Counted from the stretch's first letter, positions 1 through 7,286 are shown. The stretch: DNA of 9,695 nucleotides from JBDLID01 sp039715055 (GCA_039715055.1 JBDLID010000114.1:1-9695), one strand, 5' to 3'. A program made the numbers and translations. Notes: generated by a model not told the origin, from the letters alone.

Positions 1-480
1 CTCCTGGAGAAAATCATCGATAAAGCTGAGGCACTTGGCACGCCTGTTCTCCGAGCGGCCAAGGACCAGTGAGATTCCGGCTGCGGCAGGTTCGCCATTT
101 TCTCCGTCACTGAGCAACCAGATCTTTTCCAGCGGGCTTCCGGCGTGGCCTTCGACCAACACCAGGTCATAGCGGTCGGCAAGATTGATCAACTCAAGAA
201 CCAGATCATCGGCCGGGCCGTGAAGACGGCTGAATCGCTCCCCACCGCAGAGATAGACATCAGCTCCTGCTGCAAACAGCCGGTCGGAATCCTTTCCCCT
301 GCGGTCGACCTCAAGCTCACGGCAGCCATGCTTGACAACCACTGTTTTCAGTCCTCTGGCTGCAAGATCCACCAGAATCGATTCGATGAGTGTTGTTTTG
401 CCGGCACCGGACAGGCCGCAAACTCCCAACACAGGGAGACCAGTCAACCGGTTGTCAAACTGTTCAGCCAATGGGTTCAT
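1..480 (-). CDS. mobB: MobB-type molybdopterin-guanine dinucleotide biosynthesis adapter protein (partial, 3' end outside window)
   Basis: This open frame starts with ATG at 480 and continues through the left edge without a stop, so only the first 160 residues are visible. The protein has a Walker A P-loop, GLSGAGKTT, at residues 22-30. A block KHG..E.D..GKDSDR...AGAD follows at about 50-74, and LVEGHAGSPLEKI at about 108-120. These are the hallmarks of MobB, the GTP-binding helper of MobA, which attaches GMP to the molybdenum cofactor in the cytoplasm. It begins 3 bases after the mqnD stop, with a weak AGGG ribosome site just upstream, so it is probably co-transcribed with mqnB-mqnD. MobB is normally about 160-175 residues, so the gene may be nearly complete, or it may continue as a MobB-MobA fusion; this cannot be seen here. 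Confidence 0.85.
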   Translation of the reverse strand, partial: MNPLAEQFDNRLTGLPVLGVCGLSGAGKTTLIESILVDLAARGLKTVVVKHGCRELEVDRRGKDSDRLFAAGADVYLCGGERFSRLHGPADDLVLELINLADRYDLVLVEGHAGSPLEKIWLLSDGENGEPAAAGISLVLGRSENRRAKCLSFIDDFLQE

Positions 481-483
481 TGA

Positions 484-1341
484 TTATCGCCCTGAAACAG
501 TGTGATCAAAGACTTCAACTCCTGCAGGTCCGGCAGGCAGGATGCCTGCTGAACGGCCCCGTTGGAGAAAGGCCATGATCGCCGCCTGCCCCTCCTCACC
601 GAGATCCCTTGAGAAGTCATTAACATAGAGGCTGATATGACCTGCCAGAACCTGGACATCCATCTCCTGGGCATATTGTCGAATATAGGGCTGGCATTCT
701 GAAGGATGACCTGTTGCCCAGTCCAGGGAAGAACCGATGAGGCGGTCGATTCGGGAAATGACTTCAGTGCCCAGGGAGCGTCTGACGCCAATACAGCCCA
801 ACGGGATGGGAAGGCCCGAGCTCTCCTCCCACCACTGCCCGAGATCACAGATGGAGGAGAGGCCGTAATCGGAATAGGTGAAACGGCTCTCGTGGATAAT
901 CACCCCCGCATCCACATCCCCTCGTTCGACAGCAGCCATGATAGTGTCAAAACGCATGGTCACCAGGTCGGTGCAGTCAGGCAAAAAAAGACGAAAGAGC
1001 ATGGCGGCGGTGGTCAGGCGGCCGGGGATGGCCACCCGCAATTTTCCTGGCTGGCTCAGATCAAGGTTTTTTCGCGCCACCAGCAGTGGTCCGCAGCCCC
1101 TTCCCAGGGCACTGCCGGCCGTAAGCACACAGTAATCATCGAGGACGTGACCCAGGGCGTGAAAGGAGAGCTTGGTCACATCAAAACGGCCCTCAAGGGC
1201 CCACTCATTCAAAGTTTCTACGTCCTCAAGTCTGGGCGGAAGAAAGTTGATGCCCTTCCGGCTGACCCGGTTGTGGACCAACCCGCAGAAGATATAGGTG
1301 TCATTTGGACACGGGGAAAAGGCAAGGGAGAGCGGGTTCAT
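484..1341 (-). CDS. mqnD: 1,4-dihydroxy-6-naphthoate synthase (MqnD)
   Basis: MqnD acts in the cytoplasm in the futalosine route to menaquinone, converting cyclic dehypoxanthine futalosine to 1,4-dihydroxy-6-naphthoate. The 285-residue product has the usual family length and the periplasmic-binding-protein-like fold signature. It starts with LAFSPCPNDTYIF (residues 6-18), carries IPGRLTTA at about 105-112, and has IHESRFTY with His150, which corresponds to the catalytic histidine described for Thermus MqnD. Its ATG lies one base after the mqnB TGA, with AAGGT about 9 bases upstream inside the mqnB end, so translation is probably coupled. mobB follows 3 bases after its stop. The adjacent mqnB supports the pathway assignment. 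No MqnA, MqnC or MqnE gene is visible, so the rest of the pathway must be elsewhere. Confidence 0.93.
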   Translation of the reverse strand: MNPLSLAFSPCPNDTYIFCGLVHNRVSRKGINFLPPRLEDVETLNEWALEGRFDVTKLSFHALGHVLDDYCVLTAGSALGRGCGPLLVARKNLDLSQPGKLRVAIPGRLTTAAMLFRLFLPDCTDLVTMRFDTIMAAVERGDVDAGVIIHESRFTYSDYGLSSICDLGQWWEESSGLPIPLGCIGVRRSLGTEVISRIDRLIGSSLDWATGHPSECQPYIRQYAQEMDVQVLAGHISLYVNDFSRDLGEEGQAAIMAFLQRGRSAGILPAGPAGVEVFDHTVSGR

Positions 1342-1342
1342 A

Positions 1343-1999
1343 TCAGACTACCTTTTGCGCAACCAGCAGGGCCGCGGCGCCAGATACTGTTTCGCAGGCA
1401 TCTTCCAGGCGCCAACGGGCAACATCGCGGTCTTCGACCATGTTGGAGATCGCCCGAAGTTCGAGCAGCGGCAGGGAGAACTCTCTGCAGACCCGGGCAA
1501 CGGCTGCGCCCTCCATGTTTTCACAGAGGCCTCCAAAACGCTCAGCAAGCATCCTTGCCCGGGAAGCGCAGCTGCTTGAGCAGGAAACCGTGACAAAGGT
1601 TCCCATCCTGATTTGAATATTTTCCCTGAAGAGTGCTTCCTGCGCCGATTGCAGCAGGCCCTGATCAAGAGAGAAACGATGGGGACCACCAAGTTCACCC
1701 GGCAGGGGTTCGATCCGGTCTTCAAAACAGAGCCCGTAGTCGCCGATGATTTCCGTTTCGGCAAGACAGACATCAAGGAGTGCAGCTGGCTGCACTGCGT
1801 CCGGATAGGCCCCGGCAACCCCGAAGTTGAGAACCCTTGAAATGTCATCCCCATGGCGACTCAAATACAGCCCAAGAGTCAATGCGGTTTCCAATGGACC
1901 AACCCCGGAGACAAGTGAGCGCAAAGACTCACCTGCGCCTTTGCAACGGGCAAGAAAGGGCTGCATCTCAATTTCGGTTGCGGCAACAGCAAGTAACAT
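1343..1999 (-). CDS. mqnB: Futalosine hydrolase (MqnB)
   Basis: The 218-residue protein belongs to the nucleoside phosphorylase/MTA-SAH nucleosidase superfamily. It opens with MLLAVAATEIEMQPF, the typical start of futalosine hydrolases. It has FGVAGAY at 59-65, NMEGAA at 161-166 (the purine-nucleoside binding and catalytic region) and RAISNMVEDRD at 182-192. The family removes hypoxanthine from futalosine (or adenine from aminofutalosine) to give dehypoxanthine futalosine. The position immediately upstream of mqnD, one base from stop to start, favours MqnB over the related MTA/SAH nucleosidase MtnN. The chosen ATG gives the expected N-terminus, but no clear Shine-Dalgarno sequence precedes it. 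The inverted-repeat element at 2021-2159 ends only about 20 bases upstream, so the operon promoter must lie in or beyond that element. Confidence 0.9.
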   Translation of the reverse strand: MLLAVAATEIEMQPFLARCKGAGESLRSLVSGVGPLETALTLGLYLSRHGDDISRVLNFGVAGAYPDAVQPAALLDVCLAETEIIGDYGLCFEDRIEPLPGELGGPHRFSLDQGLLQSAQEALFRENIQIRMGTFVTVSCSSSCASRARMLAERFGGLCENMEGAAVARVCREFSLPLLELRAISNMVEDRDVARWRLEDACETVSGAAALLVAQKVV

Positions 2000-2020
2000 G
2001 GTAGAAGATCGGCCTATCTA

Positions 2021-2159
2021 GTGCCGTCCACAAGTGACCTTTTTGCTCTAACTCTTCGTTGCTGTGGAAATTTTATCCTCGGAATATCACTTATATGCCT
2101 GTGGTAAAATTTTCCTCGCGCCTTGATTTAGAGCAAAAAACTCATTTATGGGCAGGAAC
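2021..2159. repeat. Imperfect inverted-repeat element, MITE-like, flanked by TA
   Basis: This stretch between mqnB and queA folds end to end. The arm at 2021-2051 and the arm at 2128-2159 are inverted repeats. The inner 12 bases are perfect (TTTTTGCTCTAA at 2040-2051 against TTAGAGCAAAAA at 2128-2139). The outer roughly 20 bases match imperfectly (GTGCC-GTCCACAAGTGAC against GTTCCTGCCCATAAATGAG). A second inner pair sits around GGAAATTTTATCC (about 2066-2079) and GGTAAAATTTTCC (about 2103-2115). A TA dinucleotide flanks both ends (2019-2020 and 2160-2161), as expected for TA-targeting IS630/Tc1-mariner-type elements. It encodes no protein. It occupies most of the divergent promoter region and probably supplies or separates promoter elements for both neighbours. 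Family membership is inference; a native hairpin regulatory region is the alternative. Confidence 0.6.
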
Positions 2160-2213
2160 TAATCTGATATTAAAGGGTTCTTAAGAGAAGATCTTACCTG
2201 TAAGTGAATCACC

Positions 2214-3293
2214 ATGCAACCGGATTTCAAACTCAGCGACTACGACTATAATCTTCCCGGGGAAAACATTGCCCAGCACCCGGCAGACCGTCGAACCGAC
2301 TCCCGCCTCCTCGTCCTTGACCGAGGGCAAGGCGGGGTTAGTCATAAGCGGTTTCACGACCTCATCGACCTGGTCAAACCCGGCGACCTCCTTGTGGTCA
2401 ACGACACCCGGGTCTTTCCCGCCCGCCTTCTCGGTAAAAAGGAAACCGGCGGCAAGGTGGAAATTTTCCTGCTCTCCTTTCCCGCACTGTTAAAGAGCCG
2501 TAACAGTCAGGCAAGGGCTGAGGCCACGGCTCTCATCAAAAGCTCAAAACGACCCAAACCTGCCAGCCGTATCACCATTGAGTCCGGTCAGCTGGAATGC
2601 ATTGTCCTTGAACTCCTCGACGACGGCAAGGCCCGGGTGGAACTTCTTTTTCCCGAAGGTGCTGAGCTGGGCGATATCCTGAACAAACTTGGCCAGGTGC
2701 CGCTGCCGCCATATATCGAACGACAACAGGGAACCACCGAAGAAGACGTCCTTCGCTACCAGACGGTGTACGCCGACCGGCCCGGAGCCGTGGCTGCGCC
2801 CACTGCCGGGCTCCACTTCTCCGACCGGTTACTGGACAGTCTCGCTCAAAAAGGGGTTCAAACCGCAACCATCACCCTCCATGTCGGTTACGGAACCTTT
2901 GCCCCGGTACGCTGCAAAGACATCGACCAGCATGTCATTCACCGTGAATGGCTCGATATCTCGGCAGAAACAGCAGAGGCCATCAACCGGACCCGTCAAC
3001 AGGGAGGCAGTATCTGGGCGGTGGGCACCACCACGGTGCGCGGCCTCGAGTTCGCAGCCAGTGCCCAGGGAGAGGTTCGGGCGATCGAGGGCTGGTGTGA
3101 CCTCTACATCACTCCCGGCTACCGCTTCAAGGTCATTGACCACCTGATCACCAACTTTCACCTGCCCCAATCATCACTGCTCTTTCTCGTCTCCGCCCTC
3201 TGCGGTCGCAAAACCCTTCTCGCTTGTTACGAGGAGGCGATTGCCAGGGGATACCGCTTCTACTCCTACGGCGATGCCATGGTCATTCTCTAA
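2214..3293 (+). CDS. queA: S-adenosylmethionine:tRNA ribosyltransferase-isomerase (QueA)
   Basis: QueA transfers and rearranges the ribosyl part of SAM onto 7-aminomethyl-7-deazaguanine in tRNA, forming epoxyqueuosine at wobble position 34 of the GUN-anticodon tRNAs. The 359-residue product has the family length and conserved blocks in order: LSDYDYNLPGENIAQHPA (7-24), DLLVVNDTRVFPARL (58-72), RYQTVYA...GAVAAPTAGLHF (181-202), LHVGYGTFAPV (222-232) and ITNFHLPQSSLLFLVSALCG (312-331). ATG at 2214 puts the conserved LSDYDY block six residues in, as usual. The ribosome site is weak. The gene stands alone, between the TA-flanked inverted-repeat element upstream and a hairpin terminator shared with the convergent fmdB-type gene. 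No other queuosine gene is in the window. Confidence 0.96.
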   Translation: MQPDFKLSDYDYNLPGENIAQHPADRRTDSRLLVLDRGQGGVSHKRFHDLIDLVKPGDLLVVNDTRVFPARLLGKKETGGKVEIFLLSFPALLKSRNSQARAEATALIKSSKRPKPASRITIESGQLECIVLELLDDGKARVELLFPEGAELGDILNKLGQVPLPPYIERQQGTTEEDVLRYQTVYADRPGAVAAPTAGLHFSDRLLDSLAQKGVQTATITLHVGYGTFAPVRCKDIDQHVIHREWLDISAETAEAINRTRQQGGSIWAVGTTTVRGLEFAASAQGEVRAIEGWCDLYITPGYRFKVIDHLITNFHLPQSSLLFLVSALCGRKTLLACYEEAIARGYRFYSYGDAMVIL

Positions 3294-3344
3294 ACGGTTG
3301 TAGAAAACAGGAGGAAGGCGAGAGGCCTGATGCGGAAAAATATA

Positions 3345-3376
3345 AAAGGGGTTGCAGAGTAATCCGCAACCCCTTT
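3345..3376 (-). terminator. Hairpin terminator between convergent queA and fmdB-type gene
   Basis: An 11-bp perfect stem (AAAGGGGTTGC at 3345-3355 with GCAACCCCTTT at 3366-3376) closes a 10-base loop. Read on the minus strand the stem runs into a T-rich tract (TTTTATATTTTT), so it is best as an intrinsic terminator for the zinc-ribbon gene. On the plus strand the downstream T run is poor, but the same hairpin may also protect the queA 3' end. Confidence 0.75.
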
Positions 3377-3407
3377 CAGGTTGAAACGAAAAAGTAAGGA
3401 AAAAAAA

Positions 3408-3686
3408 TCAGTTGGCAGCTGCCGGACATCCGGAGCAGGCGTCGCCGCCCGAAGACTTACATGATGGTGCAGCAGGTTTATCTGAAGCGGTCTCCTTTTT
3501 GCCTGATTTTGAGGCGTAGCCGTCGGCATACCAGCCGCCGCCCTTGAGCTGAAAGGAACTCATCGAGACCAGTTTTTTGACAGGCCCCTCACAGTCGGGA
3601 CAATTGCTTAACGGGTCGTCACTCATCCGCTGCTGGACCTCAAAAACCTTCTCACAGGCTGGGCATTCATATTCGTAAACCGGCAT
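3408..3686 (-). CDS. FmdB-family zinc ribbon protein
   Basis: This is a 92-residue protein beginning MPVYEYECPACEKVFE, the standard start of the FmdB/CxxC_CxxC regulatory-protein family. Two CxxC pairs, C8/C11 and C29/C32, form one zinc ribbon. The following KLVSMSSFQLKGGGWYADGY block (39-58) is also typical. The lysine- and serine-rich tail ends in three extra cysteines (C76, C84, C87; CKSSGGDACSGCP), which could bind a second metal. The family name comes from a proposed regulator of a formamidase/amidase operon, but the cellular role of most members is unknown. A strong ribosome site (GAAGGAGC) lies about 7 bases before the ATG, and a good sigma-70 type promoter lies further upstream. It is transcribed alone, toward queA. 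Confidence 0.9.
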   Translation of the reverse strand: MPVYEYECPACEKVFEVQQRMSDDPLSNCPDCEGPVKKLVSMSSFQLKGGGWYADGYASKSGKKETASDKPAAPSCKSSGGDACSGCPAAAN

Positions 3687-3728
3687 AATTATGCTCCTTC
3701 AAAAATGTATTTCAAAAATTTTTCAGGT

Positions 3729-3757
3729 ACTGTAATGATCATTCCCCAATCTGTCAA
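3729..3757 (-). promoter_or_regulatory. Sigma-70 type promoter of the fmdB-type gene
   Basis: On the minus strand a perfect -35 hexamer TTGACA (3752-3757) is followed by a 17-base spacer and TACAGT (3729-3734, 4 of 6 matches to TATAAT). Transcription would start at about 3722, leaving a leader of about 35 bases that contains the GAAGGAGC ribosome site. The spacing and the perfect -35 make this one of the best promoter candidates in the window. Confidence 0.65.
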
Positions 3758-3785
3758 CTCCCCGCCTGGAGAGGATTTCCCCCAC

Positions 3786-3814
3786 TTGTGGTTCACTGGC
3801 CGTTCTGGTATAAA
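3786..3814 (+). promoter_or_regulatory. Candidate promoter of the murI-lolA-radical SAM operon
   Basis: TTGTGG (3786-3791) lies 17 bases before TATAAA (3809-3814), and the -10 is preceded by TGG, an extended -10 arrangement. It points toward murI, with a predicted leader of about 90 bases. The -35 matches only half of the consensus, so the call is moderate. The fmdB-type gene's promoter lies on the other strand about 30 bases away, making this a divergent promoter region. Confidence 0.4.
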
Positions 3815-3913
3815 TTCAATCAAACAGTGGCGGTACACAGAGCAAAAAAACCGCCTCATCTTCTGCTAGTACACAAAACAAAACCTTCTTTCAAGTGAGC
3901 GTCACCCCAATTC

Positions 3914-4696
3914 ATGATAGGCATTTTTGACTCCGGAGTAGGCGGCATGACCGTGGCTAGAGCTGTGGAGCAGCTGCTTCCCGACTACTCCCTGATCTAT
4001 TTCGGCGATATCGCCCACACCCCATACGGCCCGAAAAGTCCGGACACCATCACCCGCTACGCGGTGAACAACAGTGAGTTTCTCATTGAAAACGGTGCCG
4101 AGCTGATCATTATCGCCTGCAACTCTGCGGCAAGCGTTGCCACCGACACCCTGCGGGCCAGGTTTGACGTACCGATCATCGAGGTCGTCAGCCCGGCGGT
4201 GGCCGCTGCCGTTGGTGCAACAACTACTGGCCGTATCGGCATTATCGGCACCCGGGCAACAGTCGGGTCCGGTGTCTACGAGGAGCAGATCAGCCGCACC
4301 GATCCGACATGCAAGACCTACACCAGGGCCTGCCCCCTGCTGGTCCCCCTGGTGGAAGAGGGGTGGAATCATAAACAGGAGACAAAGATGGTGATCAGAC
4401 GCTACCTTCGTTCTTTAAAAGACAAGCAGATTGACACCCTTGTGCTCGGCTGTACCCACTACCCGCTGCTCAAGGAACTGATTCAGCACCGTATCGGCAA
4501 ACGGGTCACCCTGATTGACTCATCCGTTGAAACAGCCCGGTACCTCAAACAATATCTGGCCCGCCTGCCGGAAGATGTGGTAGAAAAACAGAAGGACAGG
4601 GCCAGCCACCGCTACTTTGTCTCCGATCTGACTGAGACCGCCCAGACTGTAGCCGATCGTATCTTTCAACGTTCCATGGAGCTTATTCGCGTATGA
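3914..4696 (+). CDS. murI: Glutamate racemase (MurI)
   Basis: MurI is the cytoplasmic, cofactor-independent racemase that makes D-glutamate for peptidoglycan. The 260-residue product has the family length. It begins MIGIFDSGVGGMTV with the catalytic-site Asp6-Ser7, has YFGDIAHTPYG at 29-39, the first catalytic cysteine (C69) in IIACNSAAS, and the second (C180) in LVLGCTHYPLL. Many homologues read ACNTAS where this one reads ACNSAAS, a conservative change. The ATG is fixed by the conserved N-terminus, although the ribosome site is weak (AAGTGAG, rather far upstream). Its stop overlaps the next start as ATGA at 4693-4696, so lolA translation is probably coupled. The pairing of a peptidoglycan precursor gene with an outer-membrane lipoprotein carrier makes an envelope theme for the operon. 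Confidence 0.96.
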   Translation: MIGIFDSGVGGMTVARAVEQLLPDYSLIYFGDIAHTPYGPKSPDTITRYAVNNSEFLIENGAELIIIACNSAASVATDTLRARFDVPIIEVVSPAVAAAVGATTTGRIGIIGTRATVGSGVYEEQISRTDPTCKTYTRACPLLVPLVEEGWNHKQETKMVIRRYLRSLKDKQIDTLVLGCTHYPLLKELIQHRIGKRVTLIDSSVETARYLKQYLARLPEDVVEKQKDRASHRYFVSDLTETAQTVADRIFQRSMELIRV

Positions 4697-5460
4697 AGCA
4701 GTATCAACCATTGTCATCTTTGCAACTCAACCTTTTCACCGTGGTCTTTTTTCTTTTTTTCCTGGTGATCACCGGCTCCGGTCTGGTCTCAGCCGATCAG
4801 GGTACTGAATCACCACAGGACACCGCAGTCCGCCTCCAGGCCAAATACGACTCAATCACCTCTCTTCAGTTTGATTTCAACCAGAGTGTAAGCGGCCAGA
4901 TGGCGCGGGGGTCAAAAAAGGGCGCCGGCAACGCGGTGTTTGTCAAACCGCCAGCGCATCCGACCGGGCAGGAAAGTGAACCAGCTCTGCCCGGCCGGAT
5001 GCGCTGGAACTATCACAGCCCCGACCGCCAGATTCTGATCAATGACGGCACCAATTTTTCCATGTATTTTGAAAAGCTACAGCAGATGATCATCAGTCCG
5101 GCAGACAGTATGCAGACGGATCTGACCTACTCCTTTTTCAGTGGCCGGGGACGATTGATGGACGACTTTATTATCCTCCCTCCGGACAAGGCCCTGGCAG
5201 GAGAAGCCACGGAAACATCACCACTGACGGTGATCAAGCTGATTCCCCGTCAACCGCAGTCTCAGGTGGCCTCAATCCACCTCTGGGCCACAACTGAGTC
5301 CATGATTCAGCGAATTGAGATCCTCGATCACTTTGACACCAGGACCGTCCTCAATCTCAGCCACATTGAAGTCAACCAACTGACGGTCGATGATCGCCAG
5401 GCCATGGGTCGCCTCTTTTCCTTTACTCCGCCTGACGGGACAGAAGTCATCCGGCAATGA
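4693..5460 (+). CDS. lolA: LolA-family outer-membrane lipoprotein carrier protein
   Basis: LolA is the periplasmic chaperone that carries lipoproteins from the LolCDE transporter to the outer membrane. The 255-residue product has an N-terminal signal peptide, with a hydrophobic core at about 13-31 and probable cleavage after VSA at residue 34. The LolA signature GRMRWNYHSPDRQILINDGTNFSMYF lies at about 101-126, and an N-terminal LQAKYDSITSLQFDFNQ helix and strand precede it. It is longer than the classic mature protein of about 180 residues, partly because of an insertion around residues 70-100. It overlaps murI by ATGA, with GGAG about 11 bases before the start. Its own stop overlaps the radical SAM start in the same ATGA way. 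Assignment to the LolA fold is strong; true LolA function against a LolA-like paralogue cannot be settled from the sequence. Confidence 0.82.
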   Translation: MKQYQPLSSLQLNLFTVVFFLFFLVITGSGLVSADQGTESPQDTAVRLQAKYDSITSLQFDFNQSVSGQMARGSKKGAGNAVFVKPPAHPTGQESEPALPGRMRWNYHSPDRQILINDGTNFSMYFEKLQQMIISPADSMQTDLTYSFFSGRGRLMDDFIILPPDKALAGEATETSPLTVIKLIPRQPQSQVASIHLWATTESMIQRIEILDHFDTRTVLNLSHIEVNQLTVDDRQAMGRLFSFTPPDGTEVIRQ

Positions 5461-7286
5461 GCACAAACTCTCTACCCGACAGGTCCCGGTTCAGGCTGGG
5501 GCTCATCTCCATGCCCTGGGCAATCTTCAACCGTCCATCCATCCAGCTGGGTGCACTCAAGGCTTACCTGGATAGCAAAGAGGATATCGACACCCACCTC
5601 TTCCACCCTTATCTCGACATAGCCAAGGTGCTTGGCACCAACCGTTATCACCACCTTGCCCTCAAAGGCTGGGCCGGTGAGGCACTCTACAGCTCCCTGC
5701 TCTTTCCCGAACAACGGGAAAGCTGCCGCAAGCTTTTCAACCAGGAGATCAAAACCATCTCCCAGCTGACCGGTATGGAGTTCGACGACACCGCTGCTAT
5801 CCTGCAGACCCGGCTGGACAACTGGTTTGATTCCGTCCAGTTGGAGGACTTTCAGCTCATCGGTTTTTCGGTCTGCTTCAACCAACTGCTGGCAAGCCTC
5901 TACGCTGCGGCAAAGATCAAAGAACGGTATCCCAACTGCCGCATCGTTTTCGGCGGCTCCAGCTGCGTCGGCGAAATCGGTCAATCCCTGGTCGACAATT
6001 TCGATCAGGTTGACTATGTCATCTCCGGTGAAGGTGAGGAGCAGCTTTTCCAGCTGTGCAGGGGGCTTGATGACAGCTTTCCTGGACAACAACTTCCTCA
6101 CGGGGTAATGCGCACACGGACACAACCAGACGGTTCACCTGGTTGTCCCGCCGGAATCAAAGCCCTCGACACCCTGCCCCTTCCCGACTACGGTCCCTAT
6201 TTTACGGAACTCAACCGGCACTTTCCGGGCCAGCCCTTTATCCCGGTACTGCCCCTTGAATTTTCCAGGGGCTGCTGGTGGAACCGGTGCACCTTCTGCA
6301 ACCTCAATCTTCAGTGGATCGGTTACCGCCGCAAAAGCGGTCGCAGGGTCTTTGAAGAGCTGCAGCAGCTTTCTGAAAAATACGGCTGCCTGGACTTCAC
6401 CTTTTGCGACAACGCCCTGCCGTTAAAAGAAGCTGACGACTTCTTCAACCTGACTGCCGGGGCCGGGGCCGACTACTCCTTTTTTGGTGAGATCCGGGTC
6501 ATCACCAAACCTGAGGTGTTGAGGAGATACCGCAAGGGAGGGCTCACCTCCATTCAGGTCGGGATCGAGGCCCTGTCCAGTGGCCTGCTCAAAAAAATGG
6601 CCAAGGGAACAAAGGTTATTGAGAATATCTGTGCCATGAAATTTGCTGCTCAGCACGGTATCCAACTCGAGGGCAATCTGATCTGTGAATTTCCGGGCAG
6701 CGACGAAACAGATGTTGAACAGACGCTCACCACCCTGGAGTTTATCCTGCCCTTTGCACCTTTGAGCAGTGCCGCATTTTTTCTCGGCCACGGTTCACCG
6801 ATCCTGAAAAACAGGCGGGAGAACAAAATCATGGCGGTGACCGATCACCCGAAAAACAGGGCTCTTTTTCCCCGTCACCTCCTCTCATCCATGGAGATGC
6901 TGATCAAATCATACCGCGGAGACCGGGGAATCCAGCAAGCTCTCTGGAAACCGGTTAACAAACGTCTGCAGGCGTGGCACAGCTTCCATACAGATCGGCA
7001 TCCAGCCCGATTGCCCGCACTCTGGCTTCGTGACGGGGGCAGTTTTCTTATCATCCGCCAGGAAATGATCGACGGTACGGTTCTGCAACACCGGCTGCGC
7101 GGGCTATCCCGTAGAATCTATCTGTTCTGCACAGCCATTCGCACCGTTGAAGAAGTTGAAAAACAGTTCCCGTCCGTCTCAACCGGAGCCCTGGAAACAT
7201 TTCTACAGGACCTCAATGATAAAAGACTGCTGTTTCGCGAGAATGATCAGATTCTTGCACTTGGGGTCTCCTCTGCCGGAAATTAA
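5457..7286 (+). CDS. Cobalamin-binding-type radical SAM protein resembling RiPP-maturation C-methyltransferases
   Basis: This is a 609-residue protein. The N-terminal part (about 12-205) looks like a B12-binding Rossmann domain, with ISMPWAIFNRPSIQLGALKAYL at 17-38, LIGFSVCFNQLLASLYAA at 134-151, IVFGGSSCVGEIG at 163-175 and VDYVISGEGEEQLF at 185-198. The radical SAM domain (about 260-450) has the cluster cysteines C273, C278 and C281 in SRGCWWNRCTFCNLN, then GEIRVITKPEVL and SIQVGIEALSSGLLKKMAKGT. The C-terminus (about 520-605) looks like a winged-helix module. SRGCWW..CTFC and IVFGGSSC are typical of the 'RiPP maturation radical SAM protein 1' group. The spacing C-x4-C-x2-C departs from the usual CxxxCxxC; the related RiPP enzymes also have lengthened first spacings. 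The start overlaps the lolA stop (ATGA), so it is co-transcribed with murI-lolA. No precursor peptide is recognised nearby, so the substrate is unknown. Confidence 0.85.
   Translation: MSTNSLPDRSRFRLGLISMPWAIFNRPSIQLGALKAYLDSKEDIDTHLFHPYLDIAKVLGTNRYHHLALKGWAGEALYSSLLFPEQRESCRKLFNQEIKTISQLTGMEFDDTAAILQTRLDNWFDSVQLEDFQLIGFSVCFNQLLASLYAAAKIKERYPNCRIVFGGSSCVGEIGQSLVDNFDQVDYVISGEGEEQLFQLCRGLDDSFPGQQLPHGVMRTRTQPDGSPGCPAGIKALDTLPLPDYGPYFTELNRHFPGQPFIPVLPLEFSRGCWWNRCTFCNLNLQWIGYRRKSGRRVFEELQQLSEKYGCLDFTFCDNALPLKEADDFFNLTAGAGADYSFFGEIRVITKPEVLRRYRKGGLTSIQVGIEALSSGLLKKMAKGTKVIENICAMKFAAQHGIQLEGNLICEFPGSDETDVEQTLTTLEFILPFAPLSSAAFFLGHGSPILKNRRENKIMAVTDHPKNRALFPRHLLSSMEMLIKSYRGDRGIQQALWKPVNKRLQAWHSFHTDRHPARLPALWLRDGGSFLIIRQEMIDGTVLQHRLRGLSRRIYLFCTAIRTVEEVEKQFPSVSTGALETFLQDLNDKRLLFRENDQILALGVSSAGN

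Noticed and set aside
706..1593. Long open plus-strand frame of 295 codons opposite mqnD and mqnB.
   Set aside because: It is antisense to two genes with clear family motifs and has no recognisable domain; it is a by-product of GC-rich codon use on the other strand.
3839..3849. AGAGCAAAAAA upstream of murI, matching the core of the inverted-repeat element at 2128-2139.
   Set aside because: Only about 11 bases match, there is no partner arm in the correct orientation nearby and no TA-flanked boundaries; best taken as chance.
5472..6125. Minus-strand frame of 217 codons opposite the radical SAM gene.
   Set aside because: The plus-strand frame carries conserved B12-binding and radical SAM motifs over the same bases; the minus frame shows no motif or ribosome site.
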